This document shows positions 27,001-37,079 of a stretch of DNA of 64,000 bases, piece by piece (the first letter of the stretch is position 1; each line of letters begins with the position of its first letter). Both the position numbers and the translations under genes were made by a program. This stretch comes from an uncultured Siphonobacter sp. Lineage in GTDB: Bacteria > Bacteroidota > Bacteroidia > Cytophagales > Spirosomataceae. Where the stretch lies: NCBI GenBank assembly GCA_913775095.1, contig CAJYIW010000023.1:151503-215502 (forward strand), given 5' to 3'. The notes below the pieces were generated by a model. It had not been told where the DNA came from. It did not search any database and saw only the letters and a list, made by a program, of their open reading frames with translations.

Positions 27001-27174
27001 ATCCGTAGTGTAGAAGAACGCCATACGCCTATTCTGGCCTTAACCGCCAGTGTCTTACCGGAAGAACGAGACAAATGCCTGGAAACGGGAATGGATGATT
27101 ATTTAACCAAACCCATTGACCGGACCTTACTGAAAGAAGCTCTGGAAATGTGGATTCCCGCTAAAACGACTTAG
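24100..27174 (+). CDS. PAS-rich hybrid sensor histidine kinase with two receiver domains
   Basis: 1024 residues without a transmembrane segment, so a cytoplasmic sensor. Four PAS-type domains cover about residues 15-500, each followed by a PAC-like block (for example [20 protein letters not shown]). The HisKA dimerisation helix carries the phosphorylated His526 in [11 protein letters not shown]. The ATPase domain at about 635-750 has NLLGNAAKF and [10 protein letters not shown]. Receiver 1 (about 765-880) keeps Asp812 and the Lys of LLIKPIK but has lost the paired acidic residues (VLIVSANE). Receiver 2 (about 905-1024) is intact, with VLIAEDN, Asp953 and KPID. No output domain or neighbouring regulator, so its target is unknown. 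It ends tail to tail with the next gene, overlapping by four bases. Confidence 0.93.
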   Translation: MHHLRNDLLTLLRKEDHFITFFQDSGIWILDIANVKNHWISNEFWTRMGYQSQALPEFFQSWQQLIHPDDLSVFTTWLQACLSHPDQSFEPIIRYLHQNGSIRWFRCRGMAVRDESGQAQLLVISHQDITQEKEAEERYWRQSRLYEAMLDSEVVYLVSTDLNGCYTFVSENYAQFLGLKPSALIGQPATRWIGKNDWALYQKTIRSCLARPRVPHTVSFHTCSGQGEVTEWTLTALENEQGQVTEIFSLGRRITESLTLKRNLSILLEHTRDLVWVTSLQGNLSYVSPSWQRYGEEQPMVGEPIQSYLHPADERATLDLLACVPGSGGGRIRHRLRHPEGHYQWLETQVSFNAFTQEVVWISHDMTELKPVERELEKSKELLEETSRMVKVGVWEVMLETGITYWSDVSKEIHEVPLDYQPEMSRSMDFFVDEKAKERLNQALSQAIGQGTPWDLEVQIQTAQRQLRWVNMKGQVEWSQGKAIRLLGTYQDIEDQKRAQSQAEQAQQIAEQASRAKSEFLASMSHEIRTPLNGVIGLTELLLQTSLDENQQLYQKTVYESAQTLLALTNDILELSKIEAGKLSLAPEPASLEDLCEQSLAVITPLAQDKGLEVLLDLDHRIPSLVYFDALRLRQILINLLGNAAKFTQEGEIELKVTVLRQTASEISLQFSVRDSGIGIEMENQRKIFEAFMQEDLSTTKKFGGTGLGLTISSRLLSLMNSQFSLKSEAGKGSCFAFDLSLPLLTQPSQPEPDYPYLEAIQSVLIVSANEGNERILARTLAGRGINSSKAGNGLEALTFLQKQRFDVILMDYDMPYLNGTETLAKMKNYHSESLPAVVFMGTSVQALTLEQGPPLLIKPIKRATLLTTLSNLFKPVAEVAAIEPVRVEVAEQVSIIEGTGSVLIAEDNAVNRLLARKLIGSLRPDLIIYEAHNGKECVEAFERLQPDLILMDIQMPEMDGCEATQRIRSVEERHTPILALTASVLPEERDKCLETGMDDYLTKPIDRTLLKEALEMWIPAKTT

Positions 27175-30100
27175 CGGGATTTAGTATCCAGCATATATTG
27201 ACTGGGCGTGATGCCAAACTGCTTTTGAAAATCGCGGGAAAAATTCGTTGGTAAACTGTATCCTACCAGAGCGGCGGCCTCGTTGACTTTGAAGTGCCCC
27301 GTAGCCAGCAGTTCCGCTGCTTTTTTGAGTCGGGACAAATTAATGAGTTCGTTGGGACTTAAATCCGAAAGTCCCTTGATTTTCCGGTACAGCGTGGGCC
27401 GGCTCATGTTCATGAGCTGCGAGAGTTGATCCACGTTGAGTTCCGGATCAAGGATATGATCGTAAATGACCTGGTGTAACTGTTCCAGAAAATCCTTGTC
27501 TGCCGGGGTGTAGGCCATGCCCTTGAAAGGACTGAGCGGCGAGCGGGCAAAGTATTGCTTCACCCGATTCCGGTTCGCCAGCAGGCTTTCAATCTGAGCC
27601 TGCAAGTGAATAACAGAGAAGGGCTTTTCCAGGTAGGCATCGGCTCCTACCTCCAAACCCGTAACCTTGGATTGCAGCGAGGTTCGGGCGGTTAGTAAAA
27701 TCACCGGAATGTGACTGTAGGCCAGGTCTGATTTAACCCGGCGGCAGAGTTCAATGCCGTCCATGCGGGGCATCATGATATCACTGACCACGAGCTGAAT
27801 GTTTTCCTGCTGGAGCAATTCCAGGGCCTGCTCCCCGTGGTAGGCTAAAAAAATGTTATAGGTGTGATGTAATTCCTGCTGAAGGTAAGTCCCAATTTCC
27901 CGCTGATCTTCCACCAGCAACAGACTCGGCTTTGAAGGATCGGCCTGAGCAGCGGGAGCGGGGGCGGCTTCTGCTTCTACGGGCTCTGAAAAGCTTTGCA
28001 GATTCACGGGTATTTCCTGGTGAATGGGCAGGGAAAGGCGAAATGAGTTGCGGTCGGATGACTCGTTTTCCAGCAAGAGGGTTCCCTGGTGCAGCTGAGC
28101 CAGGGCTCTGGAAAGAGCCAGGCCAATGCCGGTTCCGGGCTGCTGACTGGTTTCCCTGAGGCGGAAAAAAGGCTCGAATATCTTCTCCTGAAGCGAAGCC
28201 GGAATCACAGGCCCGTCATTTATAACCTGGATTTGAAAAACGTCGTCTTCACTGGAAAAAGGCAGCAATTTAACCATCACCATCGAATCGGCGTATTTCA
28301 GGGCATTGCTCAAAAGGTTGGTCATGATTTTGCGAAAGGCCTCTTCATCCACAAAAGCGTGCAGCGTCAGTCGGGGGAGTTCCAGTTTAAAACTCAGGTT
28401 TCGTTCTTCGGCGACGGGTTTAAACCAAACGCCCAGCTCATTTAGCAGAACATGGATGTCGGTATTGGAAAAATGAAGCTGAAGGTGCTGGGCTTCGGCT
28501 TTGCGGAAATCCAGTAACTGATTGGTTAAGTCGATGAGGCGATTGGTATGCTTATTCATAATCTGGAGGCTTTCACGGATCAGGGAGTCCTGATGAAACT
28601 GTCCCAACAATTTATCCAGGGGAAGTTTAATGAGCGTTAGGGGAGTACGGATTTCGTGGGCCACATTCGTGAAAAACTCAATTTTTCCCGAATAAACGGC
28701 CTTCTGGGTTTCCATTTCAAGCGACTTTAACTCCCGTTTATTTTTTTCGGTCAGGGCCAGGTGGTAATAACGAAAAATGATGTACCCAATGGCTGCTGTC
28801 AGGCTGGTGTAAAGAAGGTAAGCCCAGGGCGTGGCATAATAAGGAGGTTTGATAACGAAAGTAAGCAATCGTTGGCTGGGATTCCAGACCCCGTCATTGT
28901 TAGAGCCCTGTAATTGAAACACATACGAGCCCGGCGGCAGGTTACTGTAATAAATCCGGCGGTTATTACTCAGATTCACCCAGGTAGGGTCCACGCCTTC
29001 GAGCTTATACCGATACTGATTGATTTCAGGATTCGTGTAACTCAGAGCGGCCACGTCCAGACTGATGTTGGACTGGCGGTGGGAAAGCTCCAGCCGGGAA
29101 GTGGCGACAATCGATTGTGGAAGAACCGAATCCCCGGCGTTAATGGACAGCTCCTGGTTATTAATCTGAATGCCCGTAATGTAAACGGGGGGGACAAAGC
29201 GATTGGTCCGGGTGAAGGAGGCGGGGTCAAAGCAGACCAGTCCCTTGACGGTTCCGAAGTAAAGTCGGCCGGATGAATCCTTAAAGGAAGAGTTATAATT
29301 GAACTGGTCGGTCGGCAGGCCATGAGCCGTGAAGTAATGCTGCCACTGATTCGTTCGCGGCATGAAACGGGCCAGCCCTCTTCCGGTAGAAATCCATAAA
29401 TAACCAAAATGATCGGATTCTATTCGGAAGACCTGGTTATCCGGTAGTCCGTTTTCTTTGGAGTAATTAACAAATTGGCGATGGAGGGGATCATAGCGGG
29501 ACAATCCGTTTTCACAGCAAAACCAGAACTGATGACGAAAATCTTCGTACACGTGATTGACGTAGTTTCCCTTTAACCCCTGGCGGGTGGTCAAGTGACC
29601 CCTGCGACCCGTTTTTTCGTTGTAAAAATACACGCCATTGCCGTAGCTTCCCACCCAGAGCGTTCCGTCGACGGATTCGTGAATGGACTGAATCTGGATC
29701 GTAAAAAAGGGAAAACTGACGAAATCATCCCTTTCGGGACGGTACGCAAACAGGCCATTCCAGGTGCCCACCAGGATCTGCCCATTGCGGCGTTTATAAA
29801 GCGTAACAATGAAATCACTGCTGAAGGACCCCGCCCGGGGTGATGAGCGATAGTGCCGGATGATCTTTTGGGTGCGTAAATCCATCACGTCCAGGCCGTG
29901 TTCAAGGGTGCCGATCCACAAACGGGCCGAATCAGCCAAAAGCCCGTGGATGTTATGATAGCTGATTCCCCCAGGGCCCTTCCCGGGCTGAAAGGATTCG
30001 ATCTGATGCGTATGGAGGTTAATTTTATTGAGGCCCGCGTCTTCCGTTCCTACCCACAACTGACCCCGGCTGTCTTTCTGAATGCTGTGAACGGCCTTCC

Positions 30101-31106
30101 CACTCAGACTGTTTTTCTCCCCCAGAGGCACCAGCCTGGAAAAATGATTGAGGTGCTCCGAATAGTAATTCACCCCGCCGAAGGAAGTGCCCATCCAGAT
30201 GCCTTTTTCCCGGTCCTGGTAGAGACACAGAAAGACGCGATCACTCAGGGAATAGGGATTTCCGTACTGGTTTTGAAACTGATGCAGTCGGTTGCCGGCA
30301 CTCTGGTACAGGTAAAGGCCCGCCTCGGTGGCCAAGTAGTAGGTGCCATCCGCTTTGGGTAAAAACGAGTGAATGCGAATATCCAAGGAAGCCTCTCCAC
30401 CCAGGGGCCTGAGCTGCTGTTTTTGAAGGTGATAAATGAAGGCCCGGTTTCCGCGTTGAAGAATCAGGCTGGTGTCTCCCAGCGACTGAAGTTGATCAAT
30501 GCGGGAAAAATTCGGTAGTTCTACTTCGGCAAAGCGGTGCCTGGTTCGGTTATAGGTGTACAAATGGCCGTTTTCCGTGCTGGCATAAAACTGGCCCTGA
30601 CCCGACAGGTGTATCGCCGTGGTTTGATCCTTTGGAAAAACATACAGAGTGAGCCTGCCTTCGGCGTAGCGATACAGGCAATGAGCAGCCACGATCCAGA
30701 GCCCGGCCTCTCCATCCGGCTGGAGATAACGGATTTCGCTGGGGGGAATCGCCCTAAACCGCTGAAAGCTTTCCTGTCGATGATCGTAGTGATACAGGCC
30801 CCTGGTCGTGCCTACCCAAAGCCCATCGGCCTGGTCCGGACAGAGGCTAAGGACGGTATTACTACCTAAGCTGCGGGGATTGGAATCCGACTGTTGAAAA
30901 ACCTTGAAACTGTGCCCATCAAAACGATTCAGGCCGTTTCTGCTGCCAAACCACATGAACCCCAGCCGATCCTGCGTAATGCCGGTAATGGTATTGCTCG
31001 ATAAACCGTTGGTAACCTGATAGGATTTGAAATCCGACACACGGGGTTCCGCCCGCAAGACGAGCGTACCGAGAACTAAAATGACTGCCAGAATAAAACG
31101 CCTCAT
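27171..31106 (-). CDS. hybrid two-component system regulator (HTCS) of a Sus-like locus
   Basis: 1311 residues from the ATG at 31106, which gives a signal peptide (FILAVILVLGTLVLRA). The periplasmic part contains about a dozen two-component-regulator propeller repeats (GLSSNTITGITQDRLGFMWFG and relatives), a Y_Y_Y domain near residues 690-760 and a transmembrane helix near 770-795. The cytoplasmic part has a histidine kinase with His817 in AHEIRTPLTLI and NLLSNALKYAD, a receiver with Asp1109 in VVSDIMMPRMDG, and a C-terminal AraC-type helix-turn-helix pair (DQLSQLMNMSRPTLYRKIKG and VNEAAALVGYSLPTNFSRDF). HTCS proteins sense an oligosaccharide in the periplasm and activate the adjacent uptake locus, here the divergent SusC/SusD genes. 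Confidence 0.95.
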   Translation of the reverse strand: MRRFILAVILVLGTLVLRAEPRVSDFKSYQVTNGLSSNTITGITQDRLGFMWFGSRNGLNRFDGHSFKVFQQSDSNPRSLGSNTVLSLCPDQADGLWVGTTRGLYHYDHRQESFQRFRAIPPSEIRYLQPDGEAGLWIVAAHCLYRYAEGRLTLYVFPKDQTTAIHLSGQGQFYASTENGHLYTYNRTRHRFAEVELPNFSRIDQLQSLGDTSLILQRGNRAFIYHLQKQQLRPLGGEASLDIRIHSFLPKADGTYYLATEAGLYLYQSAGNRLHQFQNQYGNPYSLSDRVFLCLYQDREKGIWMGTSFGGVNYYSEHLNHFSRLVPLGEKNSLSGKAVHSIQKDSRGQLWVGTEDAGLNKINLHTHQIESFQPGKGPGGISYHNIHGLLADSARLWIGTLEHGLDVMDLRTQKIIRHYRSSPRAGSFSSDFIVTLYKRRNGQILVGTWNGLFAYRPERDDFVSFPFFTIQIQSIHESVDGTLWVGSYGNGVYFYNEKTGRRGHLTTRQGLKGNYVNHVYEDFRHQFWFCCENGLSRYDPLHRQFVNYSKENGLPDNQVFRIESDHFGYLWISTGRGLARFMPRTNQWQHYFTAHGLPTDQFNYNSSFKDSSGRLYFGTVKGLVCFDPASFTRTNRFVPPVYITGIQINNQELSINAGDSVLPQSIVATSRLELSHRQSNISLDVAALSYTNPEINQYRYKLEGVDPTWVNLSNNRRIYYSNLPPGSYVFQLQGSNNDGVWNPSQRLLTFVIKPPYYATPWAYLLYTSLTAAIGYIIFRYYHLALTEKNKRELKSLEMETQKAVYSGKIEFFTNVAHEIRTPLTLIKLPLDKLLGQFHQDSLIRESLQIMNKHTNRLIDLTNQLLDFRKAEAQHLQLHFSNTDIHVLLNELGVWFKPVAEERNLSFKLELPRLTLHAFVDEEAFRKIMTNLLSNALKYADSMVMVKLLPFSSEDDVFQIQVINDGPVIPASLQEKIFEPFFRLRETSQQPGTGIGLALSRALAQLHQGTLLLENESSDRNSFRLSLPIHQEIPVNLQSFSEPVEAEAAPAPAAQADPSKPSLLLVEDQREIGTYLQQELHHTYNIFLAYHGEQALELLQQENIQLVVSDIMMPRMDGIELCRRVKSDLAYSHIPVILLTARTSLQSKVTGLEVGADAYLEKPFSVIHLQAQIESLLANRNRVKQYFARSPLSPFKGMAYTPADKDFLEQLHQVIYDHILDPELNVDQLSQLMNMSRPTLYRKIKGLSDLSPNELINLSRLKKAAELLATGHFKVNEAAALVGYSLPTNFSRDFQKQFGITPSQYMLDTKSR

Positions 31107-31369
31107 ACTGCTTTCAAAGGGTACAAAACCCTTTAAATCTACAATCAAGTCTTGACATACTACCGCAAATGAGACGATTTGAATCAAAAATGATACGCCT
31201 GGATTCTATCACCGGCCGTTTGTAAGGTTACTTTGCAGAATACTATTTATTGTATGAATGATTCAAAATAGCCGCTAGTTCTCCTTGTTTAGTTACGTAA
31301 ACATGCTACGGATCAATCCCCTTCGGGAAAGCGATCGGTAGGCTTGACCTCTAAATCTAACACTTCTAC

Positions 31370-34345
31370 ATGCGTTTGTCTGTACCTTGCTTAAGCCGCC
31401 GACTAGGCGGCCTTTTGCTTCTTTTGCCCTGCCTGCTGATGAGCTACGCTCTGCGGGCGGGCACCGCTCCCCTTACGCTGACGGGGAAAGTAAGCAGCAG
31501 TGCCGGTCCCTTGCCCGGCGTCTCCATTCTGGAAAAAGGAACCTCCAACGGAACACTGACCGATGCGGCCGGGAATTACAAAATCACGGTGAAAGGACCG
31601 GAATCGGTCCTGACTTTCAGCTACATTGGGTTTGTTAAGAAAGAGATACCCGTCGGCACTCAGTCCGTCATTGACGTAAGTCTGGAGGAAACTTCTTCTT
31701 CGCTGGAAGAGGTGGTGGTGGTGGGATATGGTACGCTGGATAAAAAGGAAGTGACCAGTGCCATTACCCACGTTTCAGGAAAAGACCTGCTTACCGTTGG
31801 CGTAACGAACCCGATTTCAGCCTTGCAGGGAAAAGTTGCGGGCCTTACCATTACCAATACCGGAGGTGCCGACCCCAACTCCATGCCCAGCATTCAGCTC
31901 CGGGGCGTTTCTTCCCGCGATGCGGGACTGGGACCGCTGGTGGTGGTGAACGGCGTGCCGGGTGGAGTGCTGGAGAACATTAACCAGAACGACATTGAAT
32001 CCATTGACGTGCTGAAAGGCGGAGCGGCTTCGGCTATTTACGGAACCCGGGGCAGCAACGGCGTCATTATCGTCACTACCAAAAAAGGATCGCAGGGATC
32101 CCGGGTAGATTACAACGGTTACGGAGCCTTTGATTTTGCCACGCTGCCGCTTAAAAACCTGTCGGCTGAAGAGTTTCTGGCCCAAAACCGGGGGACGGAT
32201 TTTGGGGGACAGACCAACTGGCTTAAATCCATTACCCGTTCTTCGGCCTTTTCTCACAAGCACAGTCTTTCTTTCTCCGGTGGAGATGCCCGTAATAACT
32301 ACCGGGCCACGGCCGATTACCGGGATGCTCAGGGACTGGACTTACGCTCGGGCCGGGAAGAATACGGAGCTCGTCTGATGCTGAATCACACGTCGGCTAA
32401 TAATCTTTATACGCTGACGCTGAACGTTGCTCCGCGTTACTTCAAGAGCAATAACGCCGACTACGATTCCTTCGATCAGGCCCTGACGCTCAATCCGACT
32501 CTGCCAATTTATGATCCGAACAACCCAACCCGCTATAACCGCATTCAGTCGGGTTTTTCTTCGCCCTTTAATCCCGTTGAACGCCTGAAAACGGAAGAAA
32601 GCGGAACGGAAGGCAAGATTCTTGATTATAACGCCAGCGTACTAGTGAACATCCTGCCCACGTTAACCACTCAACTGACGTACGGTCAGTTTACCCGCGA
32701 TTATTTTGATTTCTTCTTCCGCCCTTCGACGTCTACTTACGCGGCTCAGTATCAGGGTAGCATGAACTCCGCCAGTCGGGCCTATAACAAATACGATCAG
32801 CGGAGTCTGGAATGGGTGGGTAATTATTCCCTGCTCAAAGGTCCCCACGATGTGAAAGTACTGGCGGGCTATTCCTATCAGTATTTTCAGAGCTCGGGTC
32901 TTTCGGCCGATAACCGGCAGATGCCTTCGGATGCTTTGACCTATAACAACATCGGTACGGGTTTGTATCAGCAGGTCGCGGGCAGAAATGGCATGGGAAC
33001 GTATAAAAATGATTCCCGCCTGATTGCCTTCTTTGGCCGCATCAACTACGCCCTTTCCGACAAGTATCTCTTTTCGGCCAGCTTACGCCGGGAAGGTTCT
33101 TCCAAATTCGGCTACAACCACAAGTGGGGAAATTTCCCGGCGGCTTCGGTGGGCTGGCGAATCAGTGAGGAAGGATTTCTGAAACAGGCCGAATGGATTG
33201 AGGATTTAAAACTGCGGGCCGATTACGGCGTAACGGGTAATCAGGATTTTGGTAACTACATGTCGCTGGATACCTACAGTGGCTATGGCTACTATCCGCT
33301 GAATGGAAACCAGTATCAGGTCTGGGGACCCAGCCAGAATACGAACTATGATTTACGCTGGGAAAGAGCCGAAAACTTAAACTTCGGGATTGACTTTTCG
33401 CTTTTCAAAGACGCCATTTCCGGTAGTATCAATTATTACACCCGTAAGAACAAAGATCTGCTGGGGAGTTACTCGGTGCCTTTGCCCCCCAACATTCAGG
33501 GCTCTACGTATGCGAATGTGGGCAGTATGCAGAACTCCGGGATTGAGCTGCAAATTAGTGCCCGGCTGGTTTCCCGCCCTTCCTTTAGTTACAGCATCTC
33601 TTTTGCCGGAGCTACCAACAGCAATAAGTTTGTTTCCTTTTCTAACAACATCTACCAGGGTCAAAAATACATTGACGTCGTAGGTCTGCCCAGTCCTGGT
33701 TCGCCGGGAACGGCCCAAAGGCTTCAGGAAGGCCAGCGAATTGGTACGTTTTACATGCTGCACGCCGCCGGTGTAGGGGAGGATGGACGATTGCTGGTGT
33801 ATAATAAAAACAATGACATCATTCCGGCCAATCAGGCTAATAACGACGATAAACGCGTGGTAGGCAACGGCTTGCCCAAGGCTACGCTGAGTCTGAACAA
33901 CTCGTTTACCTATAAAAATTTCGATGCGTCCATTTTCTTTCGGGCCATTGTGGGGTATAAAATCTTTAATACCCAGGCCTTCTACACCGGAACGCCCAGT
34001 ACGCAGTCCAACGCCAACGTGCTGACTTCGGCCTACGGGGATGGAAAATACGCCAAGCTGACCAATCAGGCTACCACCGTCATCCTTTCGGATTATTTCC
34101 TGGAGAACGGCTCTTTCCTGAAGCTCGACAACATTACGGTGGGTTATACCCCGAAAGTAAGCTTTAAAGCCCTTCGCTCGGTGCGTTTGTACGCTGCCGC
34201 CCGGAACCTGCTGACAGTAACGGCCTTTACGGGCGGTGATCCCGATCGCTACCCCGTCAATGGACTCTATCCCGGTATCAACGCGAACCGTTCCTATTAT
34301 CCCACCACGACCCAGATCCTGGCCGGCATCCAGTTGGGCCTGTAA
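31370..34345 (+). CDS. SusC/RagA-family TonB-linked outer-membrane transporter
   Basis: 991 residues. Signal peptide to about residue 30, carboxypeptidase-regulatory-like domain at about 35-110 (LTGKVSSSAGPLPGVSILEKG), the SusC linker EEVVVVGYGTLDKKEV, plug domain at about 125-240 (GVSSRDAGLGPLVVVNGVPGG, then IESIDVLKGGAASAIYG) and a long barrel to the C-terminal LAGIQLGL. It imports oligosaccharides or other large nutrients together with the SusD-like lipoprotein encoded 12 bases downstream. The promoter region is shared with the divergent HTCS regulator (31107-31369), which probably controls it. The substrate cannot be read from the sequence. Confidence 0.96.
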   Translation: MRLSVPCLSRRLGGLLLLLPCLLMSYALRAGTAPLTLTGKVSSSAGPLPGVSILEKGTSNGTLTDAAGNYKITVKGPESVLTFSYIGFVKKEIPVGTQSVIDVSLEETSSSLEEVVVVGYGTLDKKEVTSAITHVSGKDLLTVGVTNPISALQGKVAGLTITNTGGADPNSMPSIQLRGVSSRDAGLGPLVVVNGVPGGVLENINQNDIESIDVLKGGAASAIYGTRGSNGVIIVTTKKGSQGSRVDYNGYGAFDFATLPLKNLSAEEFLAQNRGTDFGGQTNWLKSITRSSAFSHKHSLSFSGGDARNNYRATADYRDAQGLDLRSGREEYGARLMLNHTSANNLYTLTLNVAPRYFKSNNADYDSFDQALTLNPTLPIYDPNNPTRYNRIQSGFSSPFNPVERLKTEESGTEGKILDYNASVLVNILPTLTTQLTYGQFTRDYFDFFFRPSTSTYAAQYQGSMNSASRAYNKYDQRSLEWVGNYSLLKGPHDVKVLAGYSYQYFQSSGLSADNRQMPSDALTYNNIGTGLYQQVAGRNGMGTYKNDSRLIAFFGRINYALSDKYLFSASLRREGSSKFGYNHKWGNFPAASVGWRISEEGFLKQAEWIEDLKLRADYGVTGNQDFGNYMSLDTYSGYGYYPLNGNQYQVWGPSQNTNYDLRWERAENLNFGIDFSLFKDAISGSINYYTRKNKDLLGSYSVPLPPNIQGSTYANVGSMQNSGIELQISARLVSRPSFSYSISFAGATNSNKFVSFSNNIYQGQKYIDVVGLPSPGSPGTAQRLQEGQRIGTFYMLHAAGVGEDGRLLVYNKNNDIIPANQANNDDKRVVGNGLPKATLSLNNSFTYKNFDASIFFRAIVGYKIFNTQAFYTGTPSTQSNANVLTSAYGDGKYAKLTNQATTVILSDYFLENGSFLKLDNITVGYTPKVSFKALRSVRLYAAARNLLTVTAFTGGDPDRYPVNGLYPGINANRSYYPTTTQILAGIQLGL

Positions 34346-34357
34346 CTGCTACTTTCT

Positions 34358-36049
34358 ATGAAAAAAATAGTTTCCTGTTTACTCTTGGCCGGCATCCTGA
34401 GCAGTTGTACGGGCCTGGACGAAACCCTTTACGACCGGATTACCTCCGAAAACTTTCTGCAAACGAAGGAAGACGTCTATCGGACGTTTTTACGAACCTT
34501 TGAACACGGCTACTGGACCGTACAGGGCGATCAGTTCATCATGCAGGAGCTGCCCGCGGATCAGTTCATGACGCCTAACCGCGAAGGCGACTGGTATGAC
34601 GGAGGCCAGTACATCCGGGCTCATCAGCACACCTGGACTTCGCAGGATGGCTATACCAGCGGAGCCTGGAACAACTTATACACGGGCATTGCCCTGGCTA
34701 CGAACTCGTTGCAGGATATTGAAGGCATCGACCCGGCTCAGTTTAACCTCACCGCTGCCGAGCAAAAGCAGTTCATTGCCGAGCTGAGAACCATGCGGGC
34801 CTGGTATTACCTGCGGGTGTACGACTTTTACCGCAACGTGGAAATCATTACGCGGGTGAAGGGCGAAACCCAGGGAACCACCCAGTCGACGCCGCTGGAA
34901 ACCTTCCAGTTCATCGAAAAAGAATTAAAAGAAGCGTTGCCCGATCTTTCGGCCAAGGGTGATCCGGGAACGGATCAGTTTCAGGGTCGCTGGACCAAGG
35001 CGGGAGCTATGATGCTGCTGTCGCGTTTGTATCTCAACGCCAAAGTTTATATTAACGAAGACCGCTTTGCGGAGTGTGCCACCATTTGCCAGGACATTGC
35101 CGATGGCAAATACGGTTCGTACCGCATTGAAGACCGCTGGGATGCTCCCTTTGACTGGAATAACGATCAGTCGAGCGAAACTATTTTTGCCTTTCCGGGC
35201 ACCTTCGGACGCTCGCACTGGCAGTACGAGGGAGGCATGTACTGGTGGATGATGCCCTACAACGCTCCTCAGGCGTATTTAGGGTTTACCGATTGGGGTA
35301 CCAGCAATCCGCGCTTTTCGCTGCAACCCGGCCGTAATGTGGATAACGTTGAATACAACTTTACGCTGGGAAAACCCTTCGTCAAGTTTCAGAAATACAG
35401 CGATGACGTGCGACTCAAAAAGTATCGCAATTTGGGCAATAACAGCCGGGAAGGCATGTTTCTCTATGGATACCTGACTTACAACAATAACCGGGATACG
35501 CTTTCGAGCACGCGGGGGTATAAACTCTACATTCGTGACCAGGTGGGCTGGTTTAAAAACACGCCGCCTACGCAGGTGCCTTCGGATAAGGAATCCAACA
35601 TGAACCACGCCGATCAGAACTCAGGCGTGTATATGCTGAAGTATCCCTTTTACCGGACGGAAGATGAACATAAAATCGAAGCCGATTACGTAGAAATTCG
35701 ACTGGCCGAAGTGTATTATACCCTGGCCGAGTGCGAATTCCGCAAGGGAAATAAGGCCAAAGCCGCCGAGTGGTTAAACCGCGTTCGCAAACGGTATTAT
35801 CCCGCTAACTCACCCAGCCTTTACCCCGCCAGCGGTAATACCCTGACCGAGCAGGAGCTGCTGGATGAGTGGGGAAGGGAGTTTTTGGGAGAAGGGCGCC
35901 GCAGAACCGATCTCATCCGGTTTGATCAGTTCAATACGGGAACCTGGTGGGATAAACAGCCCGACGCTGACAAGCACACGAGCATTTTCCCGATTGGTTT
36001 TAACGTACTTAATGTTTCGCCCCAGCTCAAACAGAATCCGGGGTATTAA
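34358..36049 (+). CDS. SusD/RagB-family nutrient-binding lipoprotein
   Basis: 563 residues with lipobox ILSSC. The TPR-like helical scaffold is visible (TEEKQFIAELRTMRAWYYLRVYDFYRNV-like block in the first third, and the RLAEVYYTLAECEFRKGNKAKAAEWLNRVRKRY block near the end), finishing with the family's WGREFLGEGRRRTDLIRF motif. It caps the SusC transporter and binds the ligand at the cell surface. It follows susC by 12 bases and is closed by a strong terminator, so the locus contains only the transporter pair and no enzyme gene. Confidence 0.95.
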   Translation: MKKIVSCLLLAGILSSCTGLDETLYDRITSENFLQTKEDVYRTFLRTFEHGYWTVQGDQFIMQELPADQFMTPNREGDWYDGGQYIRAHQHTWTSQDGYTSGAWNNLYTGIALATNSLQDIEGIDPAQFNLTAAEQKQFIAELRTMRAWYYLRVYDFYRNVEIITRVKGETQGTTQSTPLETFQFIEKELKEALPDLSAKGDPGTDQFQGRWTKAGAMMLLSRLYLNAKVYINEDRFAECATICQDIADGKYGSYRIEDRWDAPFDWNNDQSSETIFAFPGTFGRSHWQYEGGMYWWMMPYNAPQAYLGFTDWGTSNPRFSLQPGRNVDNVEYNFTLGKPFVKFQKYSDDVRLKKYRNLGNNSREGMFLYGYLTYNNNRDTLSSTRGYKLYIRDQVGWFKNTPPTQVPSDKESNMNHADQNSGVYMLKYPFYRTEDEHKIEADYVEIRLAEVYYTLAECEFRKGNKAKAAEWLNRVRKRYYPANSPSLYPASGNTLTEQELLDEWGREFLGEGRRRTDLIRFDQFNTGTWWDKQPDADKHTSIFPIGFNVLNVSPQLKQNPGY

Positions 36050-36072
36050 CGTAAGTAGCTCAGGACCGAAAG

Positions 36073-36111
36073 AAAGGAGTGTCACCCGCCAGGGGAGGAC
36101 ACTCCTTTTTT
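36073..36111 (+). terminator. intrinsic terminator after SusC/SusD operon
   Basis: An 11-bp perfect stem (36073-36083 with 36098-36108), a 14-nt loop and six T residues. Confidence 0.9.
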
Positions 36112-36144
36112 AGTAATGAGCCCAAAGACTATCTGGTGTTAAGC

Positions 36145-36699
36145 TTAATGGGGCCGTTTCTCCAGAAAACGCTTTTGAATCTTTAAGGCTTCGTCGAGAC
36201 TGGACTGAATGTAAGCAATGCCCGCTATGGCTTCGGGGGTACTGGCCCGCTGGGCGATGGCCTGGGGTTGCGTGAAATCGATCTCTTCAGTCCGTTGACT
36301 GATCCACCAGAGATTGCCCCAGGGATCTAAAATCCGGCCGACCTTTTCTCCAAACCAGAGCGGGGTAATGGACGTAACCGGGCGGGCCCCTGCGGCCAGG
36401 GCCTTTTGAAACGTCTGCTCCGCGTCGCGAACGTATACGTTCAGATAAGCAGCCGTAGCGGGCCAGTCTTTTCGGGAATCAAAAAGCATGATCAGGGCAT
36501 TGCCCAGTTTGACGACGGCATGAATGATGAGGCCTTCGGCGTTAGTAATGCGGCTGTTGGGAACTTCTTCGGCCTCAAATACTTCGCTGAGAAAGGTAAT
36601 TAAATCAGCCGATGAGGGCGAAATGATCCAGGGCGTTACACGCGTGTACCCTTCGGCAGCAAGGGAAATCGGAGGGGAGTTGCTCATAGGTTTTGCCAT
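36145..36699 (-). CDS. VOC-superfamily (glyoxalase/bleomycin-resistance fold) protein
   Basis: 184 residues if translation starts at 36699; in-frame ATGs at 36714 and 36687 are alternatives. The N-terminal part matches PhnB/YdeA-like VOC proteins: VTPWIISPSSADLITFLSEVFEAEE, IIHAVVKLGNALIMLFD, LNVYVRDAEQTFQKALAAGA and the C-terminal GRILDPWGNLWWISQR. Typical metal-binding residues are only partly clear. Members bind or modify small molecules; this one cannot be assigned further. A 35-residue tail of unclear nature follows the VOC domain. Confidence 0.8.
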   Translation of the reverse strand: MAKPMSNSPPISLAAEGYTRVTPWIISPSSADLITFLSEVFEAEEVPNSRITNAEGLIIHAVVKLGNALIMLFDSRKDWPATAAYLNVYVRDAEQTFQKALAAGARPVTSITPLWFGEKVGRILDPWGNLWWISQRTEEIDFTQPQAIAQRASTPEAIAGIAYIQSSLDEALKIQKRFLEKRPH

Positions 36700-37079
36700 A
36701 AAATGGTTAAGCAAAGCAAGGACCCCCTACTGACAGCCCTATGTCAGCAGCGGAAAAGAAGAGGCAGGAATTCTTTAGTTTAGATAAGCAGGGAGACCAA
36801 ACAGAGTAACGCTTCCATTTCTTCGTAAGAATTAAGGCTTCGTTTAGTACCCGGCTTCAAATCAATACATGAGTAGATGGTAAGTAAAAATCACCATGTA
36901 TGTAAGTGTAAAAATGTTTATTTCTATCTATAATCTTATGATTCAGGAGAATTATTAAAAAAGTTAAAATCATTTTTTCGGGTAGGAAGGTTATAGATAT
37001 CGGTAGTAACATATAATTTTAAAGCAGGTTTGCACCTCTTGTCCACTCTATTATCACACTCCGAAACTATCTGCCATTT
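36700..37079. other. AT-rich intergenic stretch, nothing recognised
   Basis: 380 bases between divergent genes with no visible gene or strong hairpin; it should contain both promoters. Confidence 0.45.
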
